Assembly (NCBI GenBank): GCA_005778355.1
Contig: SXON01000195.1
Coordinates: forward strand, 1-42,022
From: Pseudomonadota bacterium
GTDB lineage: Bacteria > Myxococcota_A > UBA796 > SXON01
Direction of reading: 5' to 3'
DNA length: 42,022 nt
Each line of letters begins with the position of its first letter. Positions within the stretch are counted from its first letter, which is position 1. This document shows positions 17,092 to 26,221 of the stretch, in pieces. The translations under genes were made by a program, and so were the position numbers. Below the pieces are notes generated by a model, which did no database searches, was not told the DNA's origin, and worked only from the letters and a program-made list of their open reading frames with translations.

Positions 17092-17253
17092 CTAGCCGCT
17101 CCTGGCGGGTTCCACGACGTGATCGAGGAGCCACTCCGCCGCCTTCATCGTGCCGCTAAACGCTGCGGCGGTGGTGAAGGCGGCAAACACGCTGAGGGGG
17201 ATGAACCCCATCAGCTCGGCAACGTCGCGAGCCTGGGCGAGGAGCATGCTCAC
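17092..17253 (-). CDS. Possible 53-aa membrane-associated small protein
   Basis: A GTG at 17253 (or ATG at 17247) opens a 53-codon frame ending at a TAG at 17092. The peptide starts MSMLLAQARDVAEL and holds one hydrophobic stretch (FIPLSVFAAFTTAAAFSG), then an amphipathic tail. It fills what would otherwise be a 200-bp gap between the EcsC-like gene (25 bp upstream) and the lipoprotein gene. GGTGA lies 3 nt before the ATG. The hydrophobic segment suggests a small inner-membrane partner of the EcsC-like protein, but this is a weak call with no recognised family. Confidence 0.4.
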   Translation of the reverse strand: MSMLLAQARDVAELMGFIPLSVFAAFTTAAAFSGTMKAAEWLLDHVVEPARSG

Positions 17254-17278
17254 CAGATCGGATCGAGCGGGGCCCGAC

Positions 17279-17989
17279 TCAACCGACCTCGACCGCGTCT
17301 TGCTCGCCCTCCACGTCGAAGCTCAACGACTCCATCGCTCGGTGGAAGACGGCGCACATGCGCGTCGCCACCTGCTTTTGCCGCCGCCAGGCACTCGCGG
17401 CGGCGATGCCTGCGCCGAGCCCCGGCACGAGGCGCACGACCCGCCCCACTGCCGAGCCCATGGATCGCTCCACCACGTAGCGAGTGGCCCACTTCACGGC
17501 GCCCGACGACCCCGGTGCCGCCGAGCGCACGAGGACCGGCAGCTCGGACACGCGCGTGGCCACCCTCGTGGAGTCGGGGAGGTCGACGCCGAGCGCGGCC
17601 GCCAGCGCCCGCGTGAGGACGATCTTGCCGTGGTCGGTCTCGGGGTCGAAACCGTGGACCACTGCGAGCCGTTGCCCCAGCCGCAGCGTGTTCACCATCG
17701 CCGCCACCAGCTCCGGCGGCATCGCCGCGGCGCCCGCGAGCCCGGTGACGGCCCCCATCGCGCTCGCCCGTATCTGCGCGCTACGAACCACGTGATCGAC
17801 GGCGCGTCGAAGTTCGTCGGGCTCCGGGGCAAGCCCGGTCTCCTCGTCGGCGAAGGCGAGACCGGCGCGCCGCAACTCCTCGCGCACTTGCGACGTCGAC
17901 ACGCTCGCCGCCGCGTACATCGCGGGAAGCAGGTCCTCGTCCACGCGGGTGCCGAGGCCCTCGGCGATGACGCGCCAGGGAGAGGCCAT
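17279..17989 (-). CDS. EcsC-family-like protein
   Basis: 236 residues. Gly/Ala-rich membrane-interacting stretches (AMGAVTGLAGAAAMPPELV, then GRVVRLVPGLGAGIAAASAWRR) with an intervening LRLGQRLAVVHGFD resemble the EcsC family (PF12787), named for a gene linked to an ABC exporter in Bacillus but of unknown biochemistry. No ecsA/ecsB ABC transporter genes are nearby. It follows the beta-barrel gene by 24 bp and precedes a possible 53-aa membrane ORF. Assignment rests on remembered sequence style. Confidence 0.6.
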   Translation of the reverse strand: MASPWRVIAEGLGTRVDEDLLPAMYAAASVSTSQVREELRRAGLAFADEETGLAPEPDELRRAVDHVVRSAQIRASAMGAVTGLAGAAAMPPELVAAMVNTLRLGQRLAVVHGFDPETDHGKIVLTRALAAALGVDLPDSTRVATRVSELPVLVRSAAPGSSGAVKWATRYVVERSMGSAVGRVVRLVPGLGAGIAAASAWRRQKQVATRMCAVFHRAMESLSFDVEGEQDAVEVG

Positions 17990-18013
17990 GCCGCGACCGT
18001 TAGCCCCGCATCG

Positions 18014-18610
18014 TCAGAACCGCACGCCGAGGTCGATCGCCGGTACGAGGCGCCACTCGGCGCCCCAGCGTTCGCCGGGGACCACCTCGTGCTCGTCGGT
18101 GGCCACTGTGACCGCCGCATCGACGCGGGGCGACAGCGAGAGCCAATCGATGAACCGGAACTCCACGCCCGTCCCCACGCCGAGCTGCGGGTCGACGCTC
18201 CGCCCGCGGTAGGCGGTGGGCCCGTCGAAACCGGCGAGGCTCAGCTGCGTGTCGCTGAACAGGGCGCCCAGAGAGAAGCCGAGCAGAGGGCGGATTTCCA
18301 GGCGGGGTCGCTTCCGTGGCAGCTCCGCGTGGGCGTCGAACGAGAGCCCCACGGCGAGGCCGAGGTAGAGCTCGTCGCGGTAGCCACTCCCGGCGCTGGC
18401 CACTGGCGGGCCGCTCCCGTCGTCGTAGAACAACGCGCCGCCGTTGATCAGGTGGGGACGCGCGTGGCGCAGTTCCACGCCGAGCGTCGTGACGCGCCCG
18501 GTGTGGGCAACGAGCGCGAAACGCTCGGCAAGCGTGGCCTCGTAGGCAGCCCCGCTGCCGCCGAGAATCCACTGCGAGCCGAGCCCCGCGATGAACGAGG
18601 CTCCGGCCAA
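18014..18610 (-). CDS. Predicted outer-membrane beta-barrel protein
   Basis: 198 residues if started at the TTG at 18610, which has GGGCGAG just upstream and sits 11 bp after the preceding stop; no ATG or GTG fits the barrel-like part. Alternating beta strands run through the length (RFALVAHTGRVTTLGVELR, ELYLGLAVGLSFDAHAEL, GAEWRLVPAIDLGVRF) and the protein ends in Phe, the classic C-terminal BAM signal. The N-terminus (MAGASFIAGLGSQW) is hydrophobic but lacks a charged n-region, so the signal peptide is unclear and the start uncertain. Adjacent to the DTG-linker lipoprotein, with which it is probably co-expressed. Confidence 0.6.
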   Translation of the reverse strand: MAGASFIAGLGSQWILGGSGAAYEATLAERFALVAHTGRVTTLGVELRHARPHLINGGALFYDDGSGPPVASAGSGYRDELYLGLAVGLSFDAHAELPRKRPRLEIRPLLGFSLGALFSDTQLSLAGFDGPTAYRGRSVDPQLGVGTGVEFRFIDWLSLSPRVDAAVTVATDEHEVVPGERWGAEWRLVPAIDLGVRF

Positions 18611-18621
18611 CTGTTCTCGCC

Positions 18622-19314
<693 letters not shown>

Positions 19315-19332
19315 GTGGTGTCTCCGGCCGGG

Positions 19333-19365
19333 ATTGTATCGCCGGCCTGTCAAAATGTCGCCGGC
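19333..19365 (-). promoter_or_regulatory. Promoter region with inverted repeat before the repeat-stalk lipoprotein
   Basis: On the minus strand TACAAT (19333-19338) is a good -10 about 18 nt before the ATG. GCCGGC occurs at 19341-19346 and 19360-19365, pairing across a 13-nt AT-rich centre, directly after the stop of the MBL-fold gene. TTGACA (19348-19353) lies in this centre only 9 bp from the -10, so it cannot be its -35; GCGACA at 17 bp is a poor one. The inverted repeat could be an operator or the end hairpin of the upstream gene. Confidence 0.45.
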
Positions 19366-19366
19366 T

Positions 19367-20185
19367 TCACGCGAAGTAGCGACCCCGGTCGTCGCGTTGC
19401 ACCGCCGCCATCGCGGTCTCGGGATCGTGCGTGAAGAACAGCCGGGCCCCGCGGGCGTGGAGGGCGGGGAGCAGGTGCGCTTTCTCGTCGACGAGCTGCT
19501 CGGGGAAGCGGTCGTAGCCCATGGTGATGGGCACGTGCACCCAGGGCCTCCCGGGAACGAGGTCCGAGGCAAACACGACCGGACCCGCGTCGCTGGCGAC
19601 CTCCGCCAGCATCAGCCCGGGTGTGTGGCCATCCGAGAAATGGAACCGCCAGGCCTCGCCCAGGAAAGGCGAATGGTCGCCCTGGATGATCTCGAGGCGG
19701 CCGCTGTCCTCCAGCTGCCGATTGAGCTCGGGTACGAAGCTGGCGCGGTCGCGGGCGTGTGGGGCGCGGGCCCGCTCCCAGGCCCGGGCGCCCACGACGA
19801 AACGGGCGTTCGGGAAGAGCAAACGCGCGCCCTCTTCGTGCGACGACAAGAGCCCGCCCGCGTGGTCGAAGTGCAGGTGGCTCAGGACGATGGCTTCGAT
19901 GTCCTCGTGACGAAGGCCGACGTCGGCGAGAGAGTCGAGCAGCACGTGTCGCGACTCCGTCACGCCGTAGCGAGCGCGGTGCTCGGGCGCGAAGAAGGTG
20001 CCGATTCCCGCCTCGCAGAGCACGCGGCGACGGTCGTCGGTCACCAGCATGGCGCGGCAGGCGAGCGTGATGCGATTCTGCTCGTCGGGCGGCGACCAGC
20101 GCGACCAGAGCGCGCGCGGCGCGTTCCCGTACATCGCCCCGCCATCGAGTCGCTGCTGATTGCCTTCGACCGCATGGATTTTCAT
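19367..20185 (-). CDS. MBL-fold metallo-hydrolase
   Basis: 272 residues from the ATG at 20185 (MKIHAVEG). [10 protein letters not shown] is the zinc-binding HxHxDH motif; FSDGHTPG supplies the next His, FASDLVPG the bridging Asp, and FTHDPE a late His. The N-terminal [13 protein letters not shown] and CRAMLV resemble the lactonase/quorum-quenching-like and AttM-type subgroup, but substrate cannot be fixed. No signal peptide, so cytoplasmic. It starts 8 bp after the SH3-like lipoprotein gene ends, implying co-transcription. Confidence 0.88.
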   Translation of the reverse strand: MKIHAVEGNQQRLDGGAMYGNAPRALWSRWSPPDEQNRITLACRAMLVTDDRRRVLCEAGIGTFFAPEHRARYGVTESRHVLLDSLADVGLRHEDIEAIVLSHLHFDHAGGLLSSHEEGARLLFPNARFVVGARAWERARAPHARDRASFVPELNRQLEDSGRLEIIQGDHSPFLGEAWRFHFSDGHTPGLMLAEVASDAGPVVFASDLVPGRPWVHVPITMGYDRFPEQLVDEKAHLLPALHARGARLFFTHDPETAMAAVQRDDRGRYFA

Positions 20186-20193
20186 GTGGCTCC

Positions 20194-20586
20194 CTACTTT
20201 TGCACGGCGTCGCGTTGCAGGTAGCCGGTGACGACGGGGTCGCAACCGTCACAACGGACCTTGACCCGTAGTGGGGCCTCCGCCAGCACGGTCACCGCCA
20301 CGCCGGGCTTGCCGAGAACCGCGACGGGCTGGCCCGCATCGTCGACGATCGAGAGCGGCGTCTTGATGGTGAAGGCCTTGTAGGGGTCGACCTCGGCGTC
20401 GTCGAAGTTGCTCGCGACGGGTTCGGACCCGGGCGGATCGACCGCCGCGACCTCCACCGGGGCCTCGTCCTGCTCCAAGGGCGCTTCCTCGGCTTCGACC
20501 CCCGAGAGGAGGTCGCTCATCGTCACCTCGGCGGGCGCGGGGTGGATGTAGGGCGGGGGCGCGTAGCAGCCGAGGAGCCAGAGCAC
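20194..20586 (-). CDS. Small lipoprotein with SH3-like C-terminus
   Basis: 130 residues from a GTG. MLWLLGC is a minimal lipobox signal with Cys7; upstream in frame the sequence is polar with no usual start codon nearby. A Pro- and Glu-rich linker (about 8-65) precedes a small beta domain with [20 protein letters not shown] and [11 protein letters not shown], resembling a bacterial SH3 domain used for cell-wall binding. Two Cys residues (RCDGCD) sit in its last hairpin. A TATATT -10-like hexamer ends 6 nt before the GTG, shared with the divergent LD-carboxypeptidase gene. Confidence 0.65.
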   Translation of the reverse strand: MLWLLGCYAPPPYIHPAPAEVTMSDLLSGVEAEEAPLEQDEAPVEVAAVDPPGSEPVASNFDDAEVDPYKAFTIKTPLSIVDDAGQPVAVLGKPGVAVTVLAEAPLRVKVRCDGCDPVVTGYLQRDAVQK

Positions 20587-20592
20587 GACCGG

Positions 20593-20600
20593 AATATATG
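20593..20600. promoter_or_regulatory. Overlapping divergent -10 elements between 20586 and 20608
   Basis: The 21 bp between two divergent GTG starts contain AATATATG. Read rightward it gives TATATG (20595-20600), 7 nt before the LD-carboxypeptidase start; read leftward it gives TATATT (20593-20598), 6 nt before the lipoprotein start. Neither gene has a Shine-Dalgarno. Both would be leaderless or nearly so. No convincing -35 is seen in either direction, so this is a prediction. Confidence 0.45.
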
Positions 20601-20607
20601 CGCCGGC

Positions 20608-21465
20608 GTGCTGGGTGCTGGTGCACGAATCGCTGTCGTCTCGCCCTCGGGGATCTCCGACCCCGATCGGCTCGACCGGGGCATCGCCCTCGCGCGATCC
20701 TGGGGCTTCGACCTCGTTGAGCTGCCGCACGCGCGCGCCGAGTGCCGGTACCTGGCCGGCAGCGACGAACAACGACTGAACGACCTACATTGTGCCTTCT
20801 CCGGCGCTTTTGACGCGGTGTGGGCGGCGCGGGGGGGCTACGGCCTGTCGCGACTGATGCCGCGCATCCAGTGGGATACGTTGGCTCCCGTGCCCTTCAT
20901 CGGCTTCTCGGACGCCACCTCGTTCCTCAACGGCCTCGCTTCGAGGCAACGACCGGCCATCCATGGCCCGGTGCTCCACGCGCTGGACGGATACCACGAC
21001 GAGGAGAGCCGACGGGCGATCCGCGAAGTGCTGGCGGGCGATGCGGTACGTTTCGAGGGTCGGACGGTACTGGACGGCGCCGCCGCAGGCCCCTTGTGCG
21101 GCGGCAACTTGTGCATCCTGGCTTCGCTCTGCGGCACCGCCTACCAGCTGGACGCGCGCGGCAAGATCGTGCTCCTCGAAGACCTGGGCGAGCCGCCCTA
21201 CAAGCTCGACCGGCTGCTCGTGCAATGTCGTGACGCTGGAGTGTTTGATGGCGCGACGGCCTTCGTCCTGGGCGACTTCCTCGACGCGCGCCCCCCGGCC
21301 GACGCCGATTGGACTCTCGACGACGTCTTCCTCGACGTGCTCGGCCCGCTCGGCGTACCCATCCTCGCCGATCTCCCGATTGGTCACGGCCGTCGCAACC
21401 TCGCCGTTCCACTCGGCACGCCCGCCCGGCTCGAGAGTGGCGTGCTCACCGTCGAGCCCAGGTGA
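20608..21465 (+). CDS. LD-carboxypeptidase (peptidase S66)
   Basis: 285 residues from a GTG. ARGGYGLSRLMP, IGFSDAT with nucleophile Ser101, VLLEDLGEPPYKLDR with the likely catalytic Glu191, and PIGHGRRNLAVPLG with His260 give the complete S66 Ser-Glu-His triad. Such enzymes cut the terminal D-Ala from murein tetrapeptides during peptidoglycan recycling in the cytoplasm. The first gene of a five-gene run; its stop overlaps the next start (GTGA). An upstream ATG at 20542 would overlap the divergent lipoprotein and is rejected. Confidence 0.9.
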   Translation: MLGAGARIAVVSPSGISDPDRLDRGIALARSWGFDLVELPHARAECRYLAGSDEQRLNDLHCAFSGAFDAVWAARGGYGLSRLMPRIQWDTLAPVPFIGFSDATSFLNGLASRQRPAIHGPVLHALDGYHDEESRRAIREVLAGDAVRFEGRTVLDGAAAGPLCGGNLCILASLCGTAYQLDARGKIVLLEDLGEPPYKLDRLLVQCRDAGVFDGATAFVLGDFLDARPPADADWTLDDVFLDVLGPLGVPILADLPIGHGRRNLAVPLGTPARLESGVLTVEPR

Positions 21466-22373
21466 TTGCCCGACTGCTGCAGTCGGCCGAGGGGAAGGTG
21501 GCCCCGTCGTTGTCGGCGTGCGTGATGGTCGGGGGGGAGGTGCGCTTGCTCTGGAACCCGGCGCGGGTGTACGACCTTGCCTCCCTGACCAAAGTGCTCT
21601 GTACCAGCGAGCTCGCCCTGCGCCTCGCGTCGGACGGGCGGCTCGCGCTCGACCGGGGACATCCGCTATGGTCACCGGGCGTGACCGCTCGGCAGTTGTT
21701 GCAGCACAGCGCGGGTTGCCTCTGGTGGAAAGAGCTGTGGAAGATCCCCGGGGTCGACGTGCCCACGAGAGGCGACATCGTCAACCATGCGCTCCGCGAG
21801 CCGCTCGTCAGCGCGCCTGGCGAGCGACACGCCTACTCCGACCTCGGCTTCCTGGCGTTGGGCGCGGCGATCGAAGCGGTGGGCGGCGCGCCGATCGACC
21901 AACTCTGGTCGGCACCGGGCCTGTCCTGGGGTCACCCCGGGGCCGAGCCCACCGGGGAGGGGCCCGACGGGGTGGTGAACGATCTCAACGCTCGGGCGAT
22001 GGGCGGCGTGGCCGCACACGCGGGGCTCTTCGGCACCGCGGAAGCCGTCGCGAGGCAAGTGCAACGCTGGATCGACGGCAAGGTGCCCCTCATCGACGCC
22101 ATCGACGCGCGTGGTGCGGGCTCGCACGCGCTCGGATGGGACACGCCCTCCGGGGAGCTGTCGAGCGCCGGCGCGCACCCGCCGTCCGACGCTCTTGGCC
22201 ACACCGGTTTCACCGGCACCAGCGCGTGGTTTTCGCGCTCGCTCGGCCTGGTGGCGGTGCTCCTCAGCAACCGGGTGGCCTACGGCCGCGACCCCGCGAA
22301 GATCCGCGCCCTGCGCCACGCTTGGCACGGCGAGGCCTGGTCGCTCGCCGCACCCGCGCGCTCGGCGGGCTAA
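21462..22373 (+). CDS. Serine hydrolase, beta-lactamase/class C-like
   Basis: 303 residues from a GTG overlapping the previous stop by 4 bp. DLASLTKVL contains the SxxK pair Ser41/Lys44, HAYSDLGF the YxD/N tyrosine at about 125, and GHTGFTGT the third-strand HTG. These are the beta-lactamase (PF00144) superfamily motifs. No signal peptide is visible, so a cytoplasmic place is likely, unlike secreted beta-lactamases. Translational coupling to the LD-carboxypeptidase suggests a joint role in muropeptide processing, an inference from position. Confidence 0.88.
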   Translation: MIARLLQSAEGKVAPSLSACVMVGGEVRLLWNPARVYDLASLTKVLCTSELALRLASDGRLALDRGHPLWSPGVTARQLLQHSAGCLWWKELWKIPGVDVPTRGDIVNHALREPLVSAPGERHAYSDLGFLALGAAIEAVGGAPIDQLWSAPGLSWGHPGAEPTGEGPDGVVNDLNARAMGGVAAHAGLFGTAEAVARQVQRWIDGKVPLIDAIDARGAGSHALGWDTPSGELSSAGAHPPSDALGHTGFTGTSAWFSRSLGLVAVLLSNRVAYGRDPAKIRALRHAWHGEAWSLAAPARSAG

Positions 22374-22382
22374 GCGCGGGCC

Positions 22383-23255
22383 ATGTCCGAGCCGAAGGAC
22401 AGCCCCCGCTGGTTCGAGCAGGCCCCCGCGCCCATCCAGGCCGAGCCGCGCACTGCCCCGGCCCGCAAGGACCTGTGGGTCCGTTGCCCGGGCTGCGACC
22501 AGATCCTCTTCCGCCCCGCGCTCTTGGAGCAGCTGGCGGTGTGTCCTCACTGCCGCCACCATCATCGCTGGGACAGCCGCGCGCGGCTCGAGATGTTGTG
22601 TGACGAGGGAAGCTTCGAGCGTCACGATCGCTTCGTGGCGCCGCTGGATCCCCTCGGTTTCGCCGATAGCAAACCCTATAGTTCGCGCCTCGCCGCCACT
22701 CAACGTGCGCAGGGCGAACTCGACGCGTACATCGCAGGCTCGGCCACGCTCAACGGTTTGCCCGTGGAGATCGGCACCTTCGACTTCCGCTTCATGGGCG
22801 GCTCGATGGGGTCGGTCGTGGGCGAGCTGGTCACGCGGCAGTTCGAGCGCGCGGCGGAGAACAAGCGGCCGGCGATCGTGATTAGCGCCTCGGGCGGCGC
22901 GCGTATGCAGGAGGGGATCCTCTCCTTGATGCAGATGGCCAAGACCTGCGCCGCCCTTGCCCGCCTTCGCGACGAGGCGCGGATGCCCTACATCAGCGTG
23001 CTCGCCGACCCCACCACTGGAGGCGTGGCTGCCAGCTTCGCGATGCTGGGCGACGTGATCCTCGCCGAGCCCCACGCGCTCATCGGCTTCGCCGGCGCCC
23101 GCGTGATCCGGGAGACCATCCGGCAGGAGCTGCCCGAGGGCTTCCAGACCAGCGAGTACCTCCTGGAGCATGGGATGGTCGATCTGATCGTCCCGCGCGA
23201 CGAGCTGAAGGACACGCTCGTCCGCCTCTGCCGCCACTTCACCCCGCGGCGCTGA
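22383..23255 (+). CDS. accD: Acetyl-CoA carboxylase carboxyltransferase subunit beta
   Basis: 290 residues, standard. The N-terminal zinc ribbon has CPGC (Cys35, Cys38) and CPHC (Cys54, Cys57). ISASGGARMQEGILSLMQMAK, DPTTGGVAASFAMLGD and IGFAGARVI are the carboxyltransferase core. With AccA (not in window) it carries carboxyl from biotin to acetyl-CoA to give malonyl-CoA. Starts 9 bp after the serine hydrolase and precedes folC by 12 bp, the common accD-folC order. Confidence 0.98.
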   Translation: MSEPKDSPRWFEQAPAPIQAEPRTAPARKDLWVRCPGCDQILFRPALLEQLAVCPHCRHHHRWDSRARLEMLCDEGSFERHDRFVAPLDPLGFADSKPYSSRLAATQRAQGELDAYIAGSATLNGLPVEIGTFDFRFMGGSMGSVVGELVTRQFERAAENKRPAIVISASGGARMQEGILSLMQMAKTCAALARLRDEARMPYISVLADPTTGGVAASFAMLGDVILAEPHALIGFAGARVIRETIRQELPEGFQTSEYLLEHGMVDLIVPRDELKDTLVRLCRHFTPRR

Positions 23256-23267
23256 GCGACCGGGCCC

Positions 23268-24530
23268 GTGTCGACCGAGGTCATCCTCCAAGAGCTCGCC
23301 CAGGCCGGGGTGCGCCTGGGCCTATCGCGGATGCGCGCCTTCCTCGACCACCTGGGTGGGCCCGACCATCGCTACCCGATCCTGCACGTCGGGGGCACCA
23401 ACGGCAAGGGCAGCGCCTGCCGAATGCTGGCTGCGATCCTCGGCGCGCAGGGCCAGCGGGTGGGGCTTCACACCTCGCCCCACCTGCAAGTGGTGAACGA
23501 GCGGATCATCGTCGATGGTCGCCCGGTCGGCGACGTCGACCTCGACGGGCTCGTGGCGCGTCTCGACGCGGCGCGCGCGTTGTGGGCCAAGCAGGCTTTA
23601 CCGGCCGACGAGCCCTTTCCGCTGACCTACTTCGAGTTCACCGTCGCGTGTGCGTTCCAGCACTTCGCGGATCGTGCGGTGGACAGCGCGGTCTTCGAGG
23701 TGGGCATGGGCGGCCGCCTCGACGCCACCAACGTGTGCACGCCGGTGTCGACGGCCATTGTGAGCATCGGCCTCGATCACTGCGACGAGCTGGGCCGCGA
23801 CCACGCGGCGATCGCGGGCGAGAAGGGCGGCATCATCAAGTCTGGCGTGCCCGTGGTGGTGGGCCCACTCCCGGCGGCGGCCTTGCAGGTGATCCGCACC
23901 ATCGCGGCAGAGCGCGGCGCGCCCATCTCGGTGTTTGGCGAGGACTACGAGGCTTTTGGTGCGGCCGGGAGCTTCCGCTACCGGGGGCGTCGCGAGTTGG
24001 GCGGGCTTGTCCTTGGTCTCGTGGGCGACCACCAGGTGCTCAACGCCGCCGTTGCCTTGCGGACGCTGGAAGCGTCGGGCATCGAGGTGACCGAGGAGGC
24101 CCTGCGCGAGGGGCTGGCGCGCGCGCGCAACCCGGGCCGGCTGGAATGGCTGGCGCCGGATCTCCTCGTCGATGGCGCCCACAACCCCGATGGTGCCAAC
24201 ACCCTCGCTGCGTACTTGTCGCGACTGCCGCACGACCGGAAGCGCACTCTCCTCCTGGGCAGCGGCACGGACAAGGACGTGCGCGGCGTGGCCACGGCGC
24301 TCGCCCCCCACGTCGACCGCGTGTACACCACCGCTTGCGACCACCCCAAGGCCCGATCGCCCTGGTCGGTCGCCGCGGAGCTCGAGGGCCTCTCGGTGCC
24401 CGTGAGCCCTGCGGGCCCGCTTGCCGATGCGCTCTCGGCCTGCCGGAACGGCCGCGACCTCGTGATCGTGGCGGGCTCGCTCTACCTCGTGGGCGCCGTG
24501 CGCAGCTTGCTCGGCGCCGAGGTCGGGTGA
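23268..24530 (+). CDS. folC: Folylpolyglutamate / dihydrofolate synthase
   Basis: 420 residues from a GTG. VGGTNGKGS (41-49) is the P-loop, TSPHLQVVNERI the folate region, SIGLDHCDELG and AGEKGGIIK the Mur-ligase-like metal and lysine sites, and DGAHNPDG the C-terminal domain motif. It adds glutamates to folates and may also glutamylate dihydropteroate; which activity applies cannot be told here. Its stop overlaps the LptD-like start by 4 bp (GTGA). Confidence 0.97.
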   Translation: MSTEVILQELAQAGVRLGLSRMRAFLDHLGGPDHRYPILHVGGTNGKGSACRMLAAILGAQGQRVGLHTSPHLQVVNERIIVDGRPVGDVDLDGLVARLDAARALWAKQALPADEPFPLTYFEFTVACAFQHFADRAVDSAVFEVGMGGRLDATNVCTPVSTAIVSIGLDHCDELGRDHAAIAGEKGGIIKSGVPVVVGPLPAAALQVIRTIAAERGAPISVFGEDYEAFGAAGSFRYRGRRELGGLVLGLVGDHQVLNAAVALRTLEASGIEVTEEALREGLARARNPGRLEWLAPDLLVDGAHNPDGANTLAAYLSRLPHDRKRTLLLGSGTDKDVRGVATALAPHVDRVYTTACDHPKARSPWSVAAELEGLSVPVSPAGPLADALSACRNGRDLVIVAGSLYLVGAVRSLLGAEVG

Positions 24531-26215
24531 CCGGGGCCGAGGCCGCGGAGGTGGCGGCTGCCGAATCGGCTCTCTTGGAAGTGCGCGCTGATCGCCTCGA
24601 GTGGAGCGCCGGTCGCTTCTCCGCCGAGGGCAACGTCCAGATCCGGTTCGGGGGCGACAGCATCCTGGCGGCGCGCGCGAGCGGGACGGCGGAGCACGTG
24701 GAGCTGGAAACGGCCACGTGGTTTCATGGCGGCGCGACAATCCGCTTCGAACGGGGGACAATCCGGGTCGGAAACCGAGATGGCGCGGTGGAAGGGGTGC
24801 GCCTGGAGCCTTGCGCGTGTGCCGACGGCAAGCCACCGATGCTGAGCTTCCGCGCGGCCCGCGTGGCGCCGATCGACGCGGAGGTCGCGGTGATCCGAGG
24901 CGGTGCCATCGAGTTGTTCCGCGTGCCGCTGGTCCCGATACCCTACTGGCCCGTTCTGCTCGATCCCCGGCGTTTCCGGCTCTTGCTCCCCGAGCTCGGC
25001 TACGGTGAGCCGGGCCTCTCGGCTCGATGGCACGGCCGCGCAGGCCTCGGCGACTACTGGTTCGAGGGCGGCCCCGCCTTTCGGCAGGACCGTGGTTTGC
25101 GTGGCGAGCTCGAGGTTGACGGACCCATCGAGGCGCAAGGGGAGCTGGCCTACGATTGGCTCGACGGTGGTGTGCGTGGTGCCGTCGCGACCGAGGGTGG
25201 ATTCGCCGGCGACTGGACCGGCCGACCCGATCGCGCCGACGCCGCCGGCCTCGGCGACCGTCTGGCCTGGGAAGCGACCGTCCTCGGTGACACGGCCTAC
25301 GCCGAGGACTACGCCCTGGCCTACGTCGATCGGGGCGTGGCCTACCGCGAGAGCCGTGCGGTGGCTCAGGCGCGAGCACTCCGCGTTGATGCCTGGGTGC
25401 CCGACGACGGGAGCTACGGCACGCTCGCCGCGGCGCGATTCCGTCCCGAGTGGTCCCGGGGCGGCGAGGCAGTGGCACCCTGGGTCCAGGGCGGTGTGCA
25501 GGGCACCCTCGACAACCCGGGGCCCCTTGGCGCGGCGGGTATCGACGCGCGCGCCTCCCACACCTGGGGCGCCGTCCATGCCGAGGCGGTCGCGACCGGG
25601 AGTGCCCGGTGGACGGGGGGCGCCGTCGAGGGCGACGCCATCGCGATGGCCCGCGCCGAAGTCCCGATGTGGGCGGAAATCGGCGAGAAACGGTTCCTGT
25701 TCTGGCCCGGCGCTGTGGCTCGGGTGGACAGCTTCTGGCCCTCGTACGCGGTTGGCCCCGCGCTACGGGCGCAGGCGGTGGCGGGCACGACGGTGGCCGG
25801 GATCGCGGTGGCGACCCCCCTCGACAATACCGGAGAGCTGGAGCCGGAGCTCAGCGTCGACCTCGCGGGGGAGCGGCTCTCGCTCCGAGGCGACGTTTCG
25901 CTCGACCAGCAGTCGGTCGATCTGCGAGCCACCAGCGATCTGGGCGGGGGCCTGGGCTTCCTCCACGCCGGGGACGTCTGGCTCGGCTGGGGCGAGGTCA
26001 GCCTCAAGACGGGCCGCCTGGTGGCGGGCGCGGGGCTCACCCTCGATCTCGCCGCCGAGGACACCGATCCCTGGGCGCTGGTCCCCGTGGCCGTGGAAGG
26101 CGCGAGCCTCCGGCTGGGATACGACGACGGCTGCTCGGCGATCCTGCTCAGCTCGGCGCTCTCGCCCGACCGCGCGCTGCCCGACGTGGGCGTGCAGTTG
26201 CTCTTGCGTCGCTAG
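24527..26215 (+). CDS. LptD-like LPS-assembly outer-membrane protein, short form
   Basis: 562 residues from the GTG overlapping folC. An N-terminal OstA/LptA-type beta region (LEVRADRLEWSAGRFSAEGN) is followed by PYWPVLLDPRRFRLLLPELGY (in part), close to the LptD linker 'PYW...DPRRtGfLlPeiGys'. Beta strands with aromatic pairs continue to the end. Position after kdsB-type LPS context elsewhere in the window fits an LPS transport role. It is shorter than typical LptD (about 750) and shows no signal peptide at this start, and upstream sequence in frame (inside folC) offers none either. The family call is reasonable but not certain. Confidence 0.65.
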   Translation: MTGAEAAEVAAAESALLEVRADRLEWSAGRFSAEGNVQIRFGGDSILAARASGTAEHVELETATWFHGGATIRFERGTIRVGNRDGAVEGVRLEPCACADGKPPMLSFRAARVAPIDAEVAVIRGGAIELFRVPLVPIPYWPVLLDPRRFRLLLPELGYGEPGLSARWHGRAGLGDYWFEGGPAFRQDRGLRGELEVDGPIEAQGELAYDWLDGGVRGAVATEGGFAGDWTGRPDRADAAGLGDRLAWEATVLGDTAYAEDYALAYVDRGVAYRESRAVAQARALRVDAWVPDDGSYGTLAAARFRPEWSRGGEAVAPWVQGGVQGTLDNPGPLGAAGIDARASHTWGAVHAEAVATGSARWTGGAVEGDAIAMARAEVPMWAEIGEKRFLFWPGAVARVDSFWPSYAVGPALRAQAVAGTTVAGIAVATPLDNTGELEPELSVDLAGERLSLRGDVSLDQQSVDLRATSDLGGGLGFLHAGDVWLGWGEVSLKTGRLVAGAGLTLDLAAEDTDPWALVPVAVEGASLRLGYDDGCSAILLSSALSPDRALPDVGVQLLLRR

Positions 26216-26221
26216 CCGCCG

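Noticed and set aside
19333..19353. TTGACA plus TACAAT as a single strong promoter
   Set aside because: The two hexamers are only 9 bp apart, too close for sigma70; at most the TACAAT is used.
23598..25478. Long minus-strand open frame opposite folC and the LptD-like gene
   Set aside because: Composition is Arg/Pro/His-rich nonsense; the plus-strand genes have full family motifs.
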